This document shows positions 34,682-43,609 of a DNA stretch of 64,000 nt, piece after piece. The translations under genes were made by a program, and so were the position numbers. The notes below the pieces were generated by a model. That model saw nothing but the letters and a program-made list of their open reading frames with translations. It was not told where the DNA came from and ran no database searches. The stretch is from Bacillota bacterium. GTDB lineage: Bacteria > Bacillota > Clostridia > Lachnospirales > Lachnospiraceae. Each line of letters begins with the position of its first letter. Position 1 is the first letter of the stretch. The stretch spans positions 124,001 through 188,000 of the forward strand of contig JAEYGZ010000046.1 in the NCBI GenBank assembly GCA_023409535.1, in the 5' to 3' direction.

Positions 34682-34961
34682 GGAGACAGGTGTAACAACA
34701 GGAAGGGTCTGTGGGAAAGCATTTGACAGGATCGTTATCGTACTTAGCATAAAGCAAGGCTGATATAAAATGCGCGATATCTAAGGGAGAAAGTGCCAAG
34801 GACGGCACTTTCAGGCGCTTTGGACAGGAGTCCATAAAGCACCGGCCCGCAGGTCTTAGACAACCTGAATTGCATTTTATATCAGCCTTAATTTTTGCTT
34901 AGTACGATAGATCCTGTCAACAGCTTTCCCACAGACCCTTCCTGTTGTTACACCTGTCTCC
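34682..34961. repeat. Inverted-repeat element B: 39-bp perfect outer stem, three-hairpin core
   Basis: The left arm (34682-34773) pairs with the right arm (34872-34961). The outer 39 bp are perfect (34682-34720 with 34923-34961); inside are matching blocks of about 10, 9 and 18 bp separated by bulges. The core of 98 nt (34774-34871) contains AAAGTGCC/GGCACTTT, GGAC/GTCC inside GCTTT/AAAGC, and CAGGT/CCTG. It differs in sequence from A but has the same overall plan and lies 170 bp from it, 41 bp from the ferritin stop. No open reading frame of note. Confidence 0.75.
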
Positions 34962-35001
34962 GTCCCTTTGTCAATCTAAACTATTACTTGTAATTCTTAA
35001 A

Positions 35002-35514
35002 CTATAAGACCAAGGTCGGCGGGTTATAAATCCGGGTCTTCATTTCATTGTCAAGCATATATAAGCCTTTTGGGTCACCGGCAAATAGATCATATTTTTT
35101 CACATTATCATCGGAATTTTTTTCTTCCTCGCCCTGTTCCTTGATAAACCAGTCGAGGAACTGCATGGTACGAAAATCTTTTACTTTATACGCCGCCTCA
35201 TAAATATTATTAATGGAAGCGGTTACGGTCTGTTCATGCTCATAGGCCAAGGCCAGAGGATCACGGAAGCTCTCATAGGTCTTATCCGGAGCAGCAACAG
35301 CCGTCAGCTTCACGCTTTCTCCGTTATTCAGGATATATTGCCGAAATAACAGGGCATGATCCCGTTCCTCCTGCATCTGAATATAGAACCAGTTTTCAAA
35401 GCCGTTCAGACTGTGATCAGCATAGTAATTCGCCATATCCAGATATAAATAGGCAGAGTATAATTCCTTCGTAATCTGTTCATTTAGTAATTTTACCACT
35501 TCTTGATTCAGCAT
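35002..35514 (-). CDS. Non-haem ferritin
   Basis: A 170-residue four-helix-bundle protein that stores iron and oxidises Fe(II). Ferroxidase ligands are visible in order: Glu in EQITKELYSAYLYLDM, then MQEERDHALLF with the E..H pair, and Glu/Gln in KEQGEEEKNSDD. The start at 35514 follows AAGGA; an ATG at 35523 is three codons upstream inside that site. It is convergent with xylA across elements A and B, and divergent from the rubredoxin gene. Together these suggest an oxygen/iron protection pair, but separate transcripts. Confidence 0.92.
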   Translation of the reverse strand: MLNQEVVKLLNEQITKELYSAYLYLDMANYYADHSLNGFENWFYIQMQEERDHALLFRQYILNNGESVKLTAVAAPDKTYESFRDPLALAYEHEQTVTASINNIYEAAYKVKDFRTMQFLDWFIKEQGEEEKNSDDNVKKYDLFAGDPKGLYMLDNEMKTRIYNPPTLVL

Positions 35515-35694
35515 TGTTATCATCCTTTCTCTCTTAGGTATGGAATGAATTGCTTCCTGTAACTATTATAGCATGGTCTTCCCGGTTTGTAATGGATAAA
35601 ATTTCTTTTAATGATTGAGATTTTTCTTCATTTATGGTATACATATTATTGTAATAACATGCTCAAACTACAAAAAGAAATGGAGGTAGCATTG

Positions 35695-35853
35695 ATGAGA
35701 AAATTTGAATGTACTGCTTGCGGTTATATCTATGATGAAGAATTAGGTGATCCGGACGGCGGAATTGCACCCGGAACAAAGTGGGAAGATGTTCCTGAGG
35801 ATTGGGTATGCCCGGTTTGCGGTGTAGGCAAAGATTCCTTTGAAGAAGTTTAA
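35695..35853 (+). CDS. Rubredoxin
   Basis: A 52-residue electron carrier with one Fe(Cys)4 site: Cys6, Cys9 (CTACGY) and Cys39, Cys42 (CPVCGV), plus the conserved DPDGGIAPGT and DVPEDWVCP. It passes electrons to oxygen-detoxifying enzymes in anaerobes. The start at 35695 follows GGAGGT by eight nt, and the normal length confirms it. A strong terminator follows. Its neighbour, divergently placed, is ferritin. Confidence 0.96.
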   Translation: MRKFECTACGYIYDEELGDPDGGIAPGTKWEDVPEDWVCPVCGVGKDSFEEV

Positions 35854-35871
35854 TCAGCTGTTTAAGTTTAG

Positions 35872-35909
35872 CTGCCTTGGCAGGCGATTATCTGCTAAGG
35901 CAGTTTTTT
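35872..35909 (+). terminator. Terminator of the rubredoxin gene
   Basis: A 12-bp stem with one mismatch (35872-35883 with 35892-35903), 8-nt loop, then six T. Confidence 0.88.
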
Positions 35910-36010
35910 AGTTCTTTCGTTTATTCTATTTTCCATTGACAGGGAAGAATATTATTATTATCATATATCAATGATATATTCGACATTTATGATAGAAAGT
36001 GAATAATGAT

Positions 36011-36778
36011 ATGAATCAATTTTCAAGAACGGAGCTTCTATTTGGCAAGGAAGCCATGGAAGTCTTAAAAAATGCAAGAATTGCGGTATTCGGTATCGGC
36101 GGCGTCGGCGGTTATACAGCAGAGGCCTTAGCCAGAAGCGGTGTTGGCAGGATTGATCTGATAGATGATGATAAAGTATGTCTCACGAATATTAACCGGC
36201 AGCTGATCGCAACCTTAAAGACAGTCGGTAAGTATAAGGTTGATGTTATGAGGGACAGAATTCTGGAGATTAATCCCAAAGCAAATGTAATGACTCATCA
36301 ATGCTTTTATACCTCGGAGACGGCAGACCGGTTTGATTTCTCAGAGTATGATTATATTGTTGATGCAATAGATACGGTATCTGCTAAGATTGAGCTGGTA
36401 CTCAGGGCACAGGCGGCGAATACGCCCATCCTCAGCTGTATGGGCGCCGGAAATAAGTTGGATCCAACCAGGTTTGAAGTGACGGATATCTATAAGACTT
36501 CTGTCTGCCCTCTGGCGAAGGTAATGCGCAGAGAATTAAAGGTACGGGGGATTAAGAAGCTGAAGGTGGTTTATTCAAAGGAGCTGCCCATTAAGCCTCT
36601 GGAGGATATGTCCATCAGCTGCCGGACCAATTGTGTATGTCCTCCCGGTACCCAGAGAAAATGTACAGAAAGGCGTCAGATACCGGGAAGTAATGCGTTT
36701 GTTCCCTCTGTAGCAGGTCTGATTATCGCAGGGGAAGTAATCAAGGAGCTTACCGGAGTTAAGTCAAACAGGGGATAA
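36011..36778 (+). CDS. tcdA: tRNA threonylcarbamoyladenosine dehydratase-like ThiF/E1 protein
   Basis: A 255-residue adenylating enzyme of the ThiF/MoeB fold that probably converts t6A at position 37 of tRNA to its cyclic form. Nucleotide motif GIGGVGGYTAEALARSG, Arg in NINRQ, DAIDTVSAK, and conserved Cys in SCMGAGNKLDP and SCRTNCVCPPG are as in TcdA/YgdL. A GTG at 35999 is four codons upstream and equally in frame; I prefer ATG 36011, though the ribosome site (AAAGTG) is not ideal. It is alone, followed by a long hairpin. Confidence 0.88.
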   Translation: MNQFSRTELLFGKEAMEVLKNARIAVFGIGGVGGYTAEALARSGVGRIDLIDDDKVCLTNINRQLIATLKTVGKYKVDVMRDRILEINPKANVMTHQCFYTSETADRFDFSEYDYIVDAIDTVSAKIELVLRAQAANTPILSCMGAGNKLDPTRFEVTDIYKTSVCPLAKVMRRELKVRGIKKLKVVYSKELPIKPLEDMSISCRTNCVCPPGTQRKCTERRQIPGSNAFVPSVAGLIIAGEVIKELTGVKSNRG

Positions 36779-36807
36779 TGATAGAGAAATCATAGAAATC
36801 GTTTAAT

Positions 36808-36852
36808 TTATTTATCTTAGAGTATGCTGAAAGTATACTCTAAGATAAATAA
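36808..36852. terminator. Long AT-rich hairpin between tcdA and the HD gene
   Basis: A perfect 18-bp stem (36808-36825 with 36835-36852) and a 9-nt loop. It ends 4 nt before the ribosome site of the next gene (AAGGAAAGGAAG). No T-run follows, so it may be a terminator, an operator or a 5' UTR structure. Confidence 0.5.
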
Positions 36853-36876
36853 GAACAAGGAAAGGAAGAGATAACC

Positions 36877-37449
36877 ATGGGAAGGATTCCGACTAGAGAA
36901 GAAGCCTGGGAACTGTTGACCGAATTTAATCAGGATGAGTTTCATTTGAAGCATGCACGAATTGTGGAAGGTGCAATGAAATATTTCGCCAGAGAATTAG
37001 GGTATGCCGAGGAGGAAGAGTTCTGGGGCATTGTAGGATTGCTGCATGATTTGGATTTTGAAATTTATCCGCAGGAGCATTGTATCAAGAGTCAGGAGAT
37101 ATTGCGTGACAGAGGGATTGATGACAGGATTAACAGGGCGACAGCCAGCCATGGCTACGGAATTACCGTGGATATCAAGCCGGAGCATCAGATGGAAAAG
37201 GTTCTGTATGCTGTAGATGAGTTAACAGGGTTAATCGGTGCGGTTGCTATTATGAGGCCTTCCAAAAGTATGATGGATCTGGAGGTCAGCTCCGTGAAAA
37301 AGAAATATAAGACGCCAAAGTTTGCGGCAGGCTGCTCGAGAGAGGTCATTGACCGGGGTGCGGCAATGCTTGGCTGGGAGCTTGAGGATTTGCTCGCACG
37401 TACTATACTTGCCTTAAGAGATGTGGAAAAGACCACCGGACTCGTTTAA
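36877..37449 (+). CDS. HD-domain phosphohydrolase
   Basis: A 190-residue HD-superfamily protein. Metal-binding His/Asp residues appear as LKHARIVEG (first His), LLHDLDFE (HD pair) and a late ASHGYG and DELTG. This pattern is common in small clostridial HD hydrolases acting on nucleotides; the substrate is not known. RBS AAGGAAAGGAAG precedes the ATG. The following DUF554 gene starts 53 nt later and could be in one transcript. Confidence 0.85.
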   Translation: MGRIPTREEAWELLTEFNQDEFHLKHARIVEGAMKYFARELGYAEEEEFWGIVGLLHDLDFEIYPQEHCIKSQEILRDRGIDDRINRATASHGYGITVDIKPEHQMEKVLYAVDELTGLIGAVAIMRPSKSMMDLEVSSVKKKYKTPKFAAGCSREVIDRGAAMLGWELEDLLARTILALRDVEKTTGLV

Positions 37450-37502
37450 TGAGGACAGGCAGGTTCACATAGAACATCTTAAGGGATAGAACAGGAGAGC
37501 AT

Positions 37503-38234
37503 ATGATTGGATTAGGTACATTGGCGAATATGGCTGCGATCCTTGGAGGCTCAGCCATTGGAATGCTTCTTGGGGGAGGCCTGAAGGAGCGGTTTCAGAC
37601 TACAATCATGAACGGACTGGGATTGTCAGTTATGTTTATCGGTATCAGCGGTGCCCTGCAGGGATTATTCCGAGTGGAGGGGGAAGGGCTGAAGACGGCC
37701 AACATCATGCTGATGATCATCTCTCTGGCAATTGGGGCTTTGATTGGAGAGATAATTAATATCGAAACCCGTTTGGAGCATCTGGGAGAATGGATTAAGC
37801 ATAAGCTGAAAGTAAAGGGGGAAAAAGGCCGGAATTTTGTAGAAGGCTTTGTCAGCAGCTCCTTATTATTCTGCATCGGAGCAATGGCAATCATCGGTTC
37901 CCTTCAGGATGGCCTGACAGGAGACGCTGCTATGCTGTATGCCAAAGGTTTTTTGGATGGTATTGCTGCCGTCTTTTTTGCATCAACCTTAGGAATCGGA
38001 GTATTCTTCTCGATTATACCTCTTGGAATTTATCAAGGCTTAATCACCTTATCTGCAAGTTATATTGAACCATATCTGAGCGAGCAGCTGATTGCAAATA
38101 TATCCTTCGTCGGCTCCATACTGATCTTCGGAATTGGAATTAATATGATCTTCGGCAAGAAGATAAAGGTGGGGAATATGCTGCCGGCGGTTCTGATCCC
38201 TGTGGCATATGAATTCATTGTGAAATTAATTTGA
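37503..38234 (+). CDS. DUF554 family membrane protein
   Basis: A 243-residue membrane protein with about seven helices, Gly-rich (NMAAILGGSAIGMLLGGGL near the N-terminus, then EGFVSSSLLFCIGAMAIIGS). These residues are the family signature of DUF554/YdfK. The function is unknown; transport or channel roles have been guessed. RBS AGGAG is before the ATG. It lies downstream of the HD protein and 157 nt from the convergent sortase gene. Confidence 0.88.
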   Translation: MIGLGTLANMAAILGGSAIGMLLGGGLKERFQTTIMNGLGLSVMFIGISGALQGLFRVEGEGLKTANIMLMIISLAIGALIGEIINIETRLEHLGEWIKHKLKVKGEKGRNFVEGFVSSSLLFCIGAMAIIGSLQDGLTGDAAMLYAKGFLDGIAAVFFASTLGIGVFFSIIPLGIYQGLITLSASYIEPYLSEQLIANISFVGSILIFGIGINMIFGKKIKVGNMLPAVLIPVAYEFIVKLI

Positions 38235-38346
38235 ATACATAGATGGTATTAAGCGAAAGAACACATCATTATATTGATATGTCTATGCCGCATCAGCAGC
38301 ATGATCTTTTGGCATTATAATCATTACGACATAAGTTGTAACATAA

Positions 38347-38392
38347 AAATGTACCTCGGATATAGGATTTATCTTATGTCCGGGGTACATTT
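38347..38392 (-). terminator. Terminator of the sortase operon
   Basis: An 18-bp stem with G-T pairs (38347-38364 with 38375-38392) and a 10-nt loop; on the minus strand a TTTTTA tract follows. It overlaps the sortase stop codon. Confidence 0.8.
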
Positions 38393-39185
38393 ACTGATTC
38401 GGCTTATTCAGCTCTGCTTTTTTGAGGCCGGCAACCAGGATATACCTTTGGGGTGCGGCACCGACATAGGTAAATGGGTAACAGGTAGTAACGGTTAAGG
38501 TTGCTTTCGGCTTTGGGACGATTACTGTCTCATCATCCTCCTCTACGATTCTGATCTTCTGTACCAGATACTCGAAGGTCCCGGCAGAAGTAGTAACAAT
38601 GAGGGAATCTCCTTTTTCAATCTCTCCAAGCTGATCAAAGACAGTGTTACGATGTCCGGATAAAACGCAATTATCTATTTCGCCCGGAAGTACGCTGTTG
38701 ATATAATGCCCGACACCCAGATCGAGTTCATTTTCCTCTGTTCCTTCATAGATGGGATAGGCGGCATCAATTTTTGGAATGGATAATTCGCCGATTACCT
38801 CGCCTTCCTCCGGAAGCTCCGGATAAAGCTCTTTCTTCGCGTTGGGTCCGGCAGTACCCAGTATATTGGCGCCGGTATCCGGAGCTTCTGTAACTGCATC
38901 GGCTGCCGGCTGGTTTACGGCAGCATCGGTATCCTCTGCCGCAGTATCCTTTGAGGCAATGTCCTCTGAGGTAATATCTTCTGAGGCGTTGTCTGCCGGA
39001 TTGCTGTCTTCTGTGTATTTTCCCGGTTCATAAAGCCATCCGGACAAGGTACTTCGGGTAAAATGATACAGATTGACGGACACCATCCATATTCCGCAAA
39101 GGATGATAAGAAGGGCAGCAACCCTCAGGATGCTGCACCTTCCTTTGTTGTTATGATTAATAGACGGCGGCTTCTTTCTTAACAT
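38391..39185 (-). CDS. Class D sortase
   Basis: A 264-residue membrane transpeptidase that attaches surface proteins to the wall. It has an N-terminal anchor (about 20-40), an acidic linker with repeats of the form SEDIxSED, and a catalytic domain with His178 (LSGHRNT), Cys235 (TVTTCYPF) and Arg247 (APQRYIL). The TCYPF/APQRY pattern is class D. Its start lies within the last 29 nt of the surface-protein gene. The two thus form an operon in which the enzyme presumably processes its neighbour. Confidence 0.9.
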   Translation of the reverse strand: MLRKKPPSINHNNKGRCSILRVAALLIILCGIWMVSVNLYHFTRSTLSGWLYEPGKYTEDSNPADNASEDITSEDIASKDTAAEDTDAAVNQPAADAVTEAPDTGANILGTAGPNAKKELYPELPEEGEVIGELSIPKIDAAYPIYEGTEENELDLGVGHYINSVLPGEIDNCVLSGHRNTVFDQLGEIEKGDSLIVTTSAGTFEYLVQKIRIVEEDDETVIVPKPKATLTVTTCYPFTYVGAAPQRYILVAGLKKAELNKPNQ

Positions 39186-40596
39186 TTTTAACCTTCTTAT
39201 TCATGTAAAGTCCGGTTGACAGCAGGAATAAACCGATGGCGGCATCAGGCAGATAATTTGCTGCTGTTTTCGGAAGCCTGCCCCCATTTTCTGTTCTGGA
39301 GTCTGAGGCAACCTGTCTGTCCGGCGTCGTTTCATTCACCGGTGCAGCCGGCTGAACCTTCACTTCCTCCGCTGCGGCTTCGATATCATCGACTGTTTCG
39401 TCAACAAGACCGTTCAGGGACTCCAGAAGATCCCCTGTTATTTTAAGGTCGACCAATAGCTGGGAGTCTTCTCCGTAGATAGCAATGGTGATGCCATCAG
39501 CCTCGGTAAATATTGCGGGATCTTGTTCTGCTATAGTAAAAAGGTCTTTCATTGAAAACTGAGTCTCTTTCCCGTCCTGAGTTATGGAGATGGCCGGTGT
39601 TATTTTAAGTAATTGAAAGTATTCCTGCAATAGAGAGATCATTTCGTCAATCTGCGCAGGAGTAATATCCTCCGCGTCTTCAAAGTCTGCCATTCTCTCA
39701 CTTAAATCGGTCAACTTATCTATGAAGACAGGGTCCGCAAAATAATTTTGATATGTTATAAAATATTCAAGTGTATTCTGCAGTTCTTCCTCAGTGATAT
39801 CAAATTCTGCCAATGTATCAGCCAGCATGGGGTCATCGAAAAGCTCTGAATAATAAGCTCCTGAGAACGTATACACATCATAATCCAGGATCTCCACATA
39901 AATATAATCCTTCAGGCTCTTACCGTTTTGTTCGAGCAGGGTTTGAAGGGAAGCCGCATCAAGATCATATTCGTCATAGATTGCAGTCAGGTTGCTGTAA
40001 TCTGCTTTGATCACCTCGCCCATAAAGCTGCGAAGCTCCTCTACCGTCTGAAAATCCTCCAGTGAGCTGTAAGAGGTGCGCAGGCTCGCTTTCAGAGCTT
40101 CTATCGTTACTTCAAAACCGCGTTGGGCACTGATTTCGGTAAGATATTCGGTAAGCTTCTCGTCAAAATCCGGCTGCCTTTGCAGTATGCCGTCCGTATA
40201 AAAATATACGGCGTAGTCCAGCTGATCCAGAAAAAGATAATCCTTTAATTCTTCTCCGTTATTTGCAAGAAGCTGGGTAAGCGAATTCAGGTCAAGATCA
40301 TAGATATAATAAATTAGATCCAGATTGCTGTAATCTGCTTTGATTACCTCACCAAAGGAGTACCGCATTTCGTCAGCAGAAGAAAAGTAGGATAAATCCA
40401 GTCCGTAACTGCCAAGTAATGCTTCAATATCTTCTTTGGTTACAGTAAACCCGCGTTCATTACTTACTTCTGTTAAATATTGTGTCAACTCCTGGTCATA
40501 ACCGATGCTTACTGAGCTTTCTTCAGCCATGGCGGTCTGCGGAACCATTCCGAAAAGCAAGGCCGCGGCAAGCAGTATAATATTTAGTTTTTTCAT
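39157..40596 (-). CDS. Processed acidic surface protein, sortase substrate with two repeats
   Basis: A 479-residue secreted, strongly acidic protein. The signal peptide ends near AMA-EESS. Two homologous blocks (about 33-140 and 144-250) share YLTEVSNERGF/YLTEISAQRGF and GEVIKADYSNL. The sorting signal is LPKTA at 441-445, a hydrophobic helix and a basic tail (NKKVKNVKK). This matches the family known as processed acidic surface protein, usually beside a class D sortase. The ATG at 40596 follows GGGAGGT. The function of the mature protein is unknown. Confidence 0.87.
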   Translation of the reverse strand: MKKLNIILLAAALLFGMVPQTAMAEESSVSIGYDQELTQYLTEVSNERGFTVTKEDIEALLGSYGLDLSYFSSADEMRYSFGEVIKADYSNLDLIYYIYDLDLNSLTQLLANNGEELKDYLFLDQLDYAVYFYTDGILQRQPDFDEKLTEYLTEISAQRGFEVTIEALKASLRTSYSSLEDFQTVEELRSFMGEVIKADYSNLTAIYDEYDLDAASLQTLLEQNGKSLKDYIYVEILDYDVYTFSGAYYSELFDDPMLADTLAEFDITEEELQNTLEYFITYQNYFADPVFIDKLTDLSERMADFEDAEDITPAQIDEMISLLQEYFQLLKITPAISITQDGKETQFSMKDLFTIAEQDPAIFTEADGITIAIYGEDSQLLVDLKITGDLLESLNGLVDETVDDIEAAAEEVKVQPAAPVNETTPDRQVASDSRTENGGRLPKTAANYLPDAAIGLFLLSTGLYMNKKVKNVKKEAAVY

Positions 40597-40773
40597 TGAT
40601 ACCTCCCATATAAGTGTTAATATTGCAATATTTTGACTCATGTACGTTGCTATTATATAATTAATCGGCATGATTTGCCATAAAGTAATCATGGAAAAGA
40701 ATGGTAAAATATACCCAGCGGATGATTAAATTTATCACTGCGCCAAGTTAAATAAATAAATGAGGAAAGCGTA

Positions 40774-40802
40774 TTGACAATACAAGTATAATTGTATACA
40801 AT
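40774..40802 (+). promoter_or_regulatory. Promoter of the Re-citrate synthase gene with ATTGTATACAAT dyad
   Basis: TTGACA (40774-40779), 17-nt spacer, TACAAT (40797-40802). A perfect palindrome ATTGTATACAAT (40791-40802) covers the -10 box. This sequence fits the TTGTATACAA type of site used by GntR/FCD regulators, and such a regulator is encoded at 43610. Confidence 0.65.
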
Positions 40803-40840
40803 AAAACAAATTTGATAATGGTAAGAATGGAGAGCAAGCT

Positions 40841-42235
40841 ATGAATGAAAGAAAAGTGTTTCAAAATCCTCACAATAACCTGCTGCAGCTGGAGGAACCG
40901 ATCTATAACCTGGTGGATGTGGCAGAGCCCAATACCTTTCGTGGTCTCTTTCCTTATGATGAGATACCGAAGATTGCTTTCAATGACCGTATCGTTCCTC
41001 ACAATCTGCCGGATGAGATATTTATTACCGATACAACCTTCCGTGACGGCCAGCAGTCCAGAGCTCCCTACACAACAGAGCAGATTGTAACGATATATGA
41101 CTACTTCCATAAGCTGGGCGGGCCTAAGGGATTGATCCGTCAGAGCGAATTCTTCTTATACAGTAAGAAGGATAGGGACGCGGTTTATAAATGTATGGAG
41201 AAGGGGTATCAGTTTCCTGAGGTGACCTCCTGGATCAGAGCAAGCAAAAGCGACTTTCAATTGGTGAAAGAGATCGGCATGAAGGAAACCGGTATTCTGG
41301 TGAGCTGCTCCGATTATCATATCTTCTATAAGATGAAGATGAGCAGAAAAGAAGCGATGGAACATTATCTGAGCGTAGTCAGGGAGTGTCTGGAATATGG
41401 CATTGCCGCAAGATGCCATCTGGAGGATATCACACGTTCCGATATTCACGGCTTTGTGATCCCCTTCTGCAGGGAATTAATGAAATTAAGCAAGGAATAT
41501 AATCTACCGGTTAAGATCAGAGCCTGTGATACCATGGGTTATGGTGTGAATTTCTCCGGAGCGGTGATACCGAGGTCCGTACAAGGTATTATTTACGGTA
41601 TCGTGGCCCATGGAGAGGTTCCTTCCAAATGGCTGGAATGGCATGGTCATAATGATTTCTATAAAGCGGTTTCAAACTCAACCACCGCATGGTTGTATGG
41701 TGCCAGCGGAGTGAACTGCTCCTTGTTCGGGATCGGGGAGAGAACCGGTAATACCCCTCTGGAGGCAATGGTATTTGAATACGCCCAGCTGAAGGGAACT
41801 CTGGACGGAATGGACACCACAATAATTACCGAGCTTGCACAGTATTTTGAGAAGGAGATCGGATACCGCGTTCCTTCCAGGACCCCCTTTGTCGGAAAGA
41901 ACTTTAATGTAACCCGCGCCGGAATCCACGCAGACGGATTGCTGAAGAACGAAGAAATCTATAATATATTTGATACCGATAAATTCCTGAACCGTCCGGT
42001 GCTTGTTGCAGTATCCAATACCTCCGGACTTGCCGGCATTGCCCACTGGATCAATACCTATTATAAACTTAAGGGCAGCAAGGCCATCGGTAAGGACCAC
42101 CCGGTGGTACAAAAGATCAAGAAATGGGTGGATGAGGAATATGATACCGGACGTGTTACCGTTATTACAGATGATGAGCTGATTGCCGTCATTTCCGAGG
42201 CGGAGCAGGAGCTGGGCCTGAAGCTTTGTGAATGA
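40841..42235 (+). CDS. Re-type citrate synthase (isopropylmalate/homocitrate synthase family)
   Basis: A 464-residue acyl-transferase of the DRE-TIM family. The signature is DTTFRDGQQ (64-72) and the metal pair is in WHGHND (His268, His270). It is longer than LeuA-type enzymes at the N-terminus and lacks the LeuA regulatory domain. Clostridia without Si-citrate synthase use a homologue of this kind, Re-citrate synthase, to make citrate for glutamate; the isocitrate dehydrogenase-like gene just downstream supports that reading. A homocitrate or other condensing role cannot be excluded. RBS GGAGAG... precedes the ATG. Confidence 0.75.
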   Translation: MNERKVFQNPHNNLLQLEEPIYNLVDVAEPNTFRGLFPYDEIPKIAFNDRIVPHNLPDEIFITDTTFRDGQQSRAPYTTEQIVTIYDYFHKLGGPKGLIRQSEFFLYSKKDRDAVYKCMEKGYQFPEVTSWIRASKSDFQLVKEIGMKETGILVSCSDYHIFYKMKMSRKEAMEHYLSVVRECLEYGIAARCHLEDITRSDIHGFVIPFCRELMKLSKEYNLPVKIRACDTMGYGVNFSGAVIPRSVQGIIYGIVAHGEVPSKWLEWHGHNDFYKAVSNSTTAWLYGASGVNCSLFGIGERTGNTPLEAMVFEYAQLKGTLDGMDTTIITELAQYFEKEIGYRVPSRTPFVGKNFNVTRAGIHADGLLKNEEIYNIFDTDKFLNRPVLVAVSNTSGLAGIAHWINTYYKLKGSKAIGKDHPVVQKIKKWVDEEYDTGRVTVITDDELIAVISEAEQELGLKLCE

Positions 42236-42282
42236 GCTGAAGGTATATACTTGAGAGATTACAATACATAGTTAAAAACTAG

Positions 42283-42311
42283 TTGGCAATTTTATAAAAA
42301 TATTGTATGAT
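42283..42311 (+). promoter_or_regulatory. Second promoter, upstream of the isocitrate dehydrogenase gene
   Basis: TTGGCA (42283-42288), 17-nt spacer, TATGAT (42306-42311). The sequence ATTGTATGAT around the -10 is a half-match of the dyad seen at 40791. Confidence 0.45.
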
Positions 42312-42385
42312 GAGAAAAGCACAAAAGTGCCGAAAAAGCACAATAATTTGCTTTTAGTCAGAAATACGGACAACGGAGGATACTC

Positions 42386-43564
42386 ATGATTTCTGAAGAG
42401 AAGATTGCGGCCGCGAAAGAGCGGTTTGAACAGTTATTGATAGAACAGTTAAAAAGAGTCGAGGTTATGAAAGCGCAGGGAGATTTTATGGACTATAAAT
42501 CCCTGGATAGGCTTATTATCGGAGTATGCGGCGGTGACGGAATCGGTCCTGCAATCACTGCACAGGCACAACGAATATTGGAATTTCTGTTACAGGAGGA
42601 TATCCGCGCAGGCAAGGTTGAATTTCGTATTATTGACGGCTTGACCATTGAGCGGAGAGCTGCTGAGCAGGCAGCAATTCCGCCGGCTGTTCTGGAAGAA
42701 TTAAAAAAATGTCATGTTATCCTGAAGGGACCTACCACAACCCCAAGAAAGGGAGACCCCTGGCCGAATGTAGAGAGTGCCAATGTGGCCATGAGAAAAG
42801 AGCTGGATCTCTTTGCAAATGTAAGACCGGTCAGGATTCCCGAGCAGGGGATTGACTGGACCTTCTATCGTGAGAACACGGAAGGTGCCTATGCGGTAGG
42901 AAGTAAGGGCGTTCATGTGACGGAGGATCTGGGTGTTGACTTTACGGTTGTCACCTCCCAGGGTACGGAACGTATCATTCGTGCGGCTTTTGAATTTGCG
43001 AAAGCCAACGGTAAGAGCAGAGTAACTGCGGTAACAAAGGCAAATATTATAAAAACAACCGATGGTAAATTCCTTGATATCTTCCGTGACATAGCAAAGG
43101 AATATCCCGAAATTACCGCGGATGACTGGTATATTGATATTATGACGGCGAAGCTTGTGGACGAGAAGAGGAGAAAGGACTTCCAGGTGCTTGTTCTTCC
43201 CAACCTCTACGGCGACATCCTGACGGATGAAGCTGCCGAGTTCCAGGGTGGTGTCGGTACGGCAGGCAGCGCCAATATCGGTAAGCGATATGCGATGTTT
43301 GAAGCAATTCATGGCTCCGCTCCCCGAATGGTGGAAGAGGGCAGAGATATTTATGCCGATCCCTGCAGTATGATCCGTGCAGGAGCTATGCTGCTGGCAC
43401 ATATCGGATATAAGGAAGAGGCTGATAAGCTGTACCGTGCGCTGGATATCTGTACGGTAACCGAGAAGAAGGTTGTGACAACCGGAAGGTCAACCGGGGC
43501 GACGGGAGCCCAGCTGGCAGATTATATCATGTCCACCATCAGCGGATTAGTCCTGGAAAGCTAA
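42386..43564 (+). CDS. Isocitrate/isopropylmalate dehydrogenase family protein, probable isocitrate dehydrogenase
   Basis: A 392-residue beta-decarboxylating dehydrogenase. Motifs: GDGIGP at the N-terminus, FYRENTEGAYAVG (substrate-binding Ser/Asn region), NLYGDILTDEAAEFQGG with metal-binding Asp residues, and AIHGSAP at the cofactor site. The short active-site loop is more like NAD-type enzymes. Next to a Re-citrate synthase it most likely oxidises isocitrate to 2-oxoglutarate for glutamate synthesis. The alternative is 3-isopropylmalate. It is followed by the GntR gene after 45 nt. Confidence 0.78.
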   Translation: MISEEKIAAAKERFEQLLIEQLKRVEVMKAQGDFMDYKSLDRLIIGVCGGDGIGPAITAQAQRILEFLLQEDIRAGKVEFRIIDGLTIERRAAEQAAIPPAVLEELKKCHVILKGPTTTPRKGDPWPNVESANVAMRKELDLFANVRPVRIPEQGIDWTFYRENTEGAYAVGSKGVHVTEDLGVDFTVVTSQGTERIIRAAFEFAKANGKSRVTAVTKANIIKTTDGKFLDIFRDIAKEYPEITADDWYIDIMTAKLVDEKRRKDFQVLVLPNLYGDILTDEAAEFQGGVGTAGSANIGKRYAMFEAIHGSAPRMVEEGRDIYADPCSMIRAGAMLLAHIGYKEEADKLYRALDICTVTEKKVVTTGRSTGATGAQLADYIMSTISGLVLES

Positions 43565-43609
43565 ATTAAATTTACATTCCTCAATAAAGATTAATAAGGA
43601 GGGAATTCC

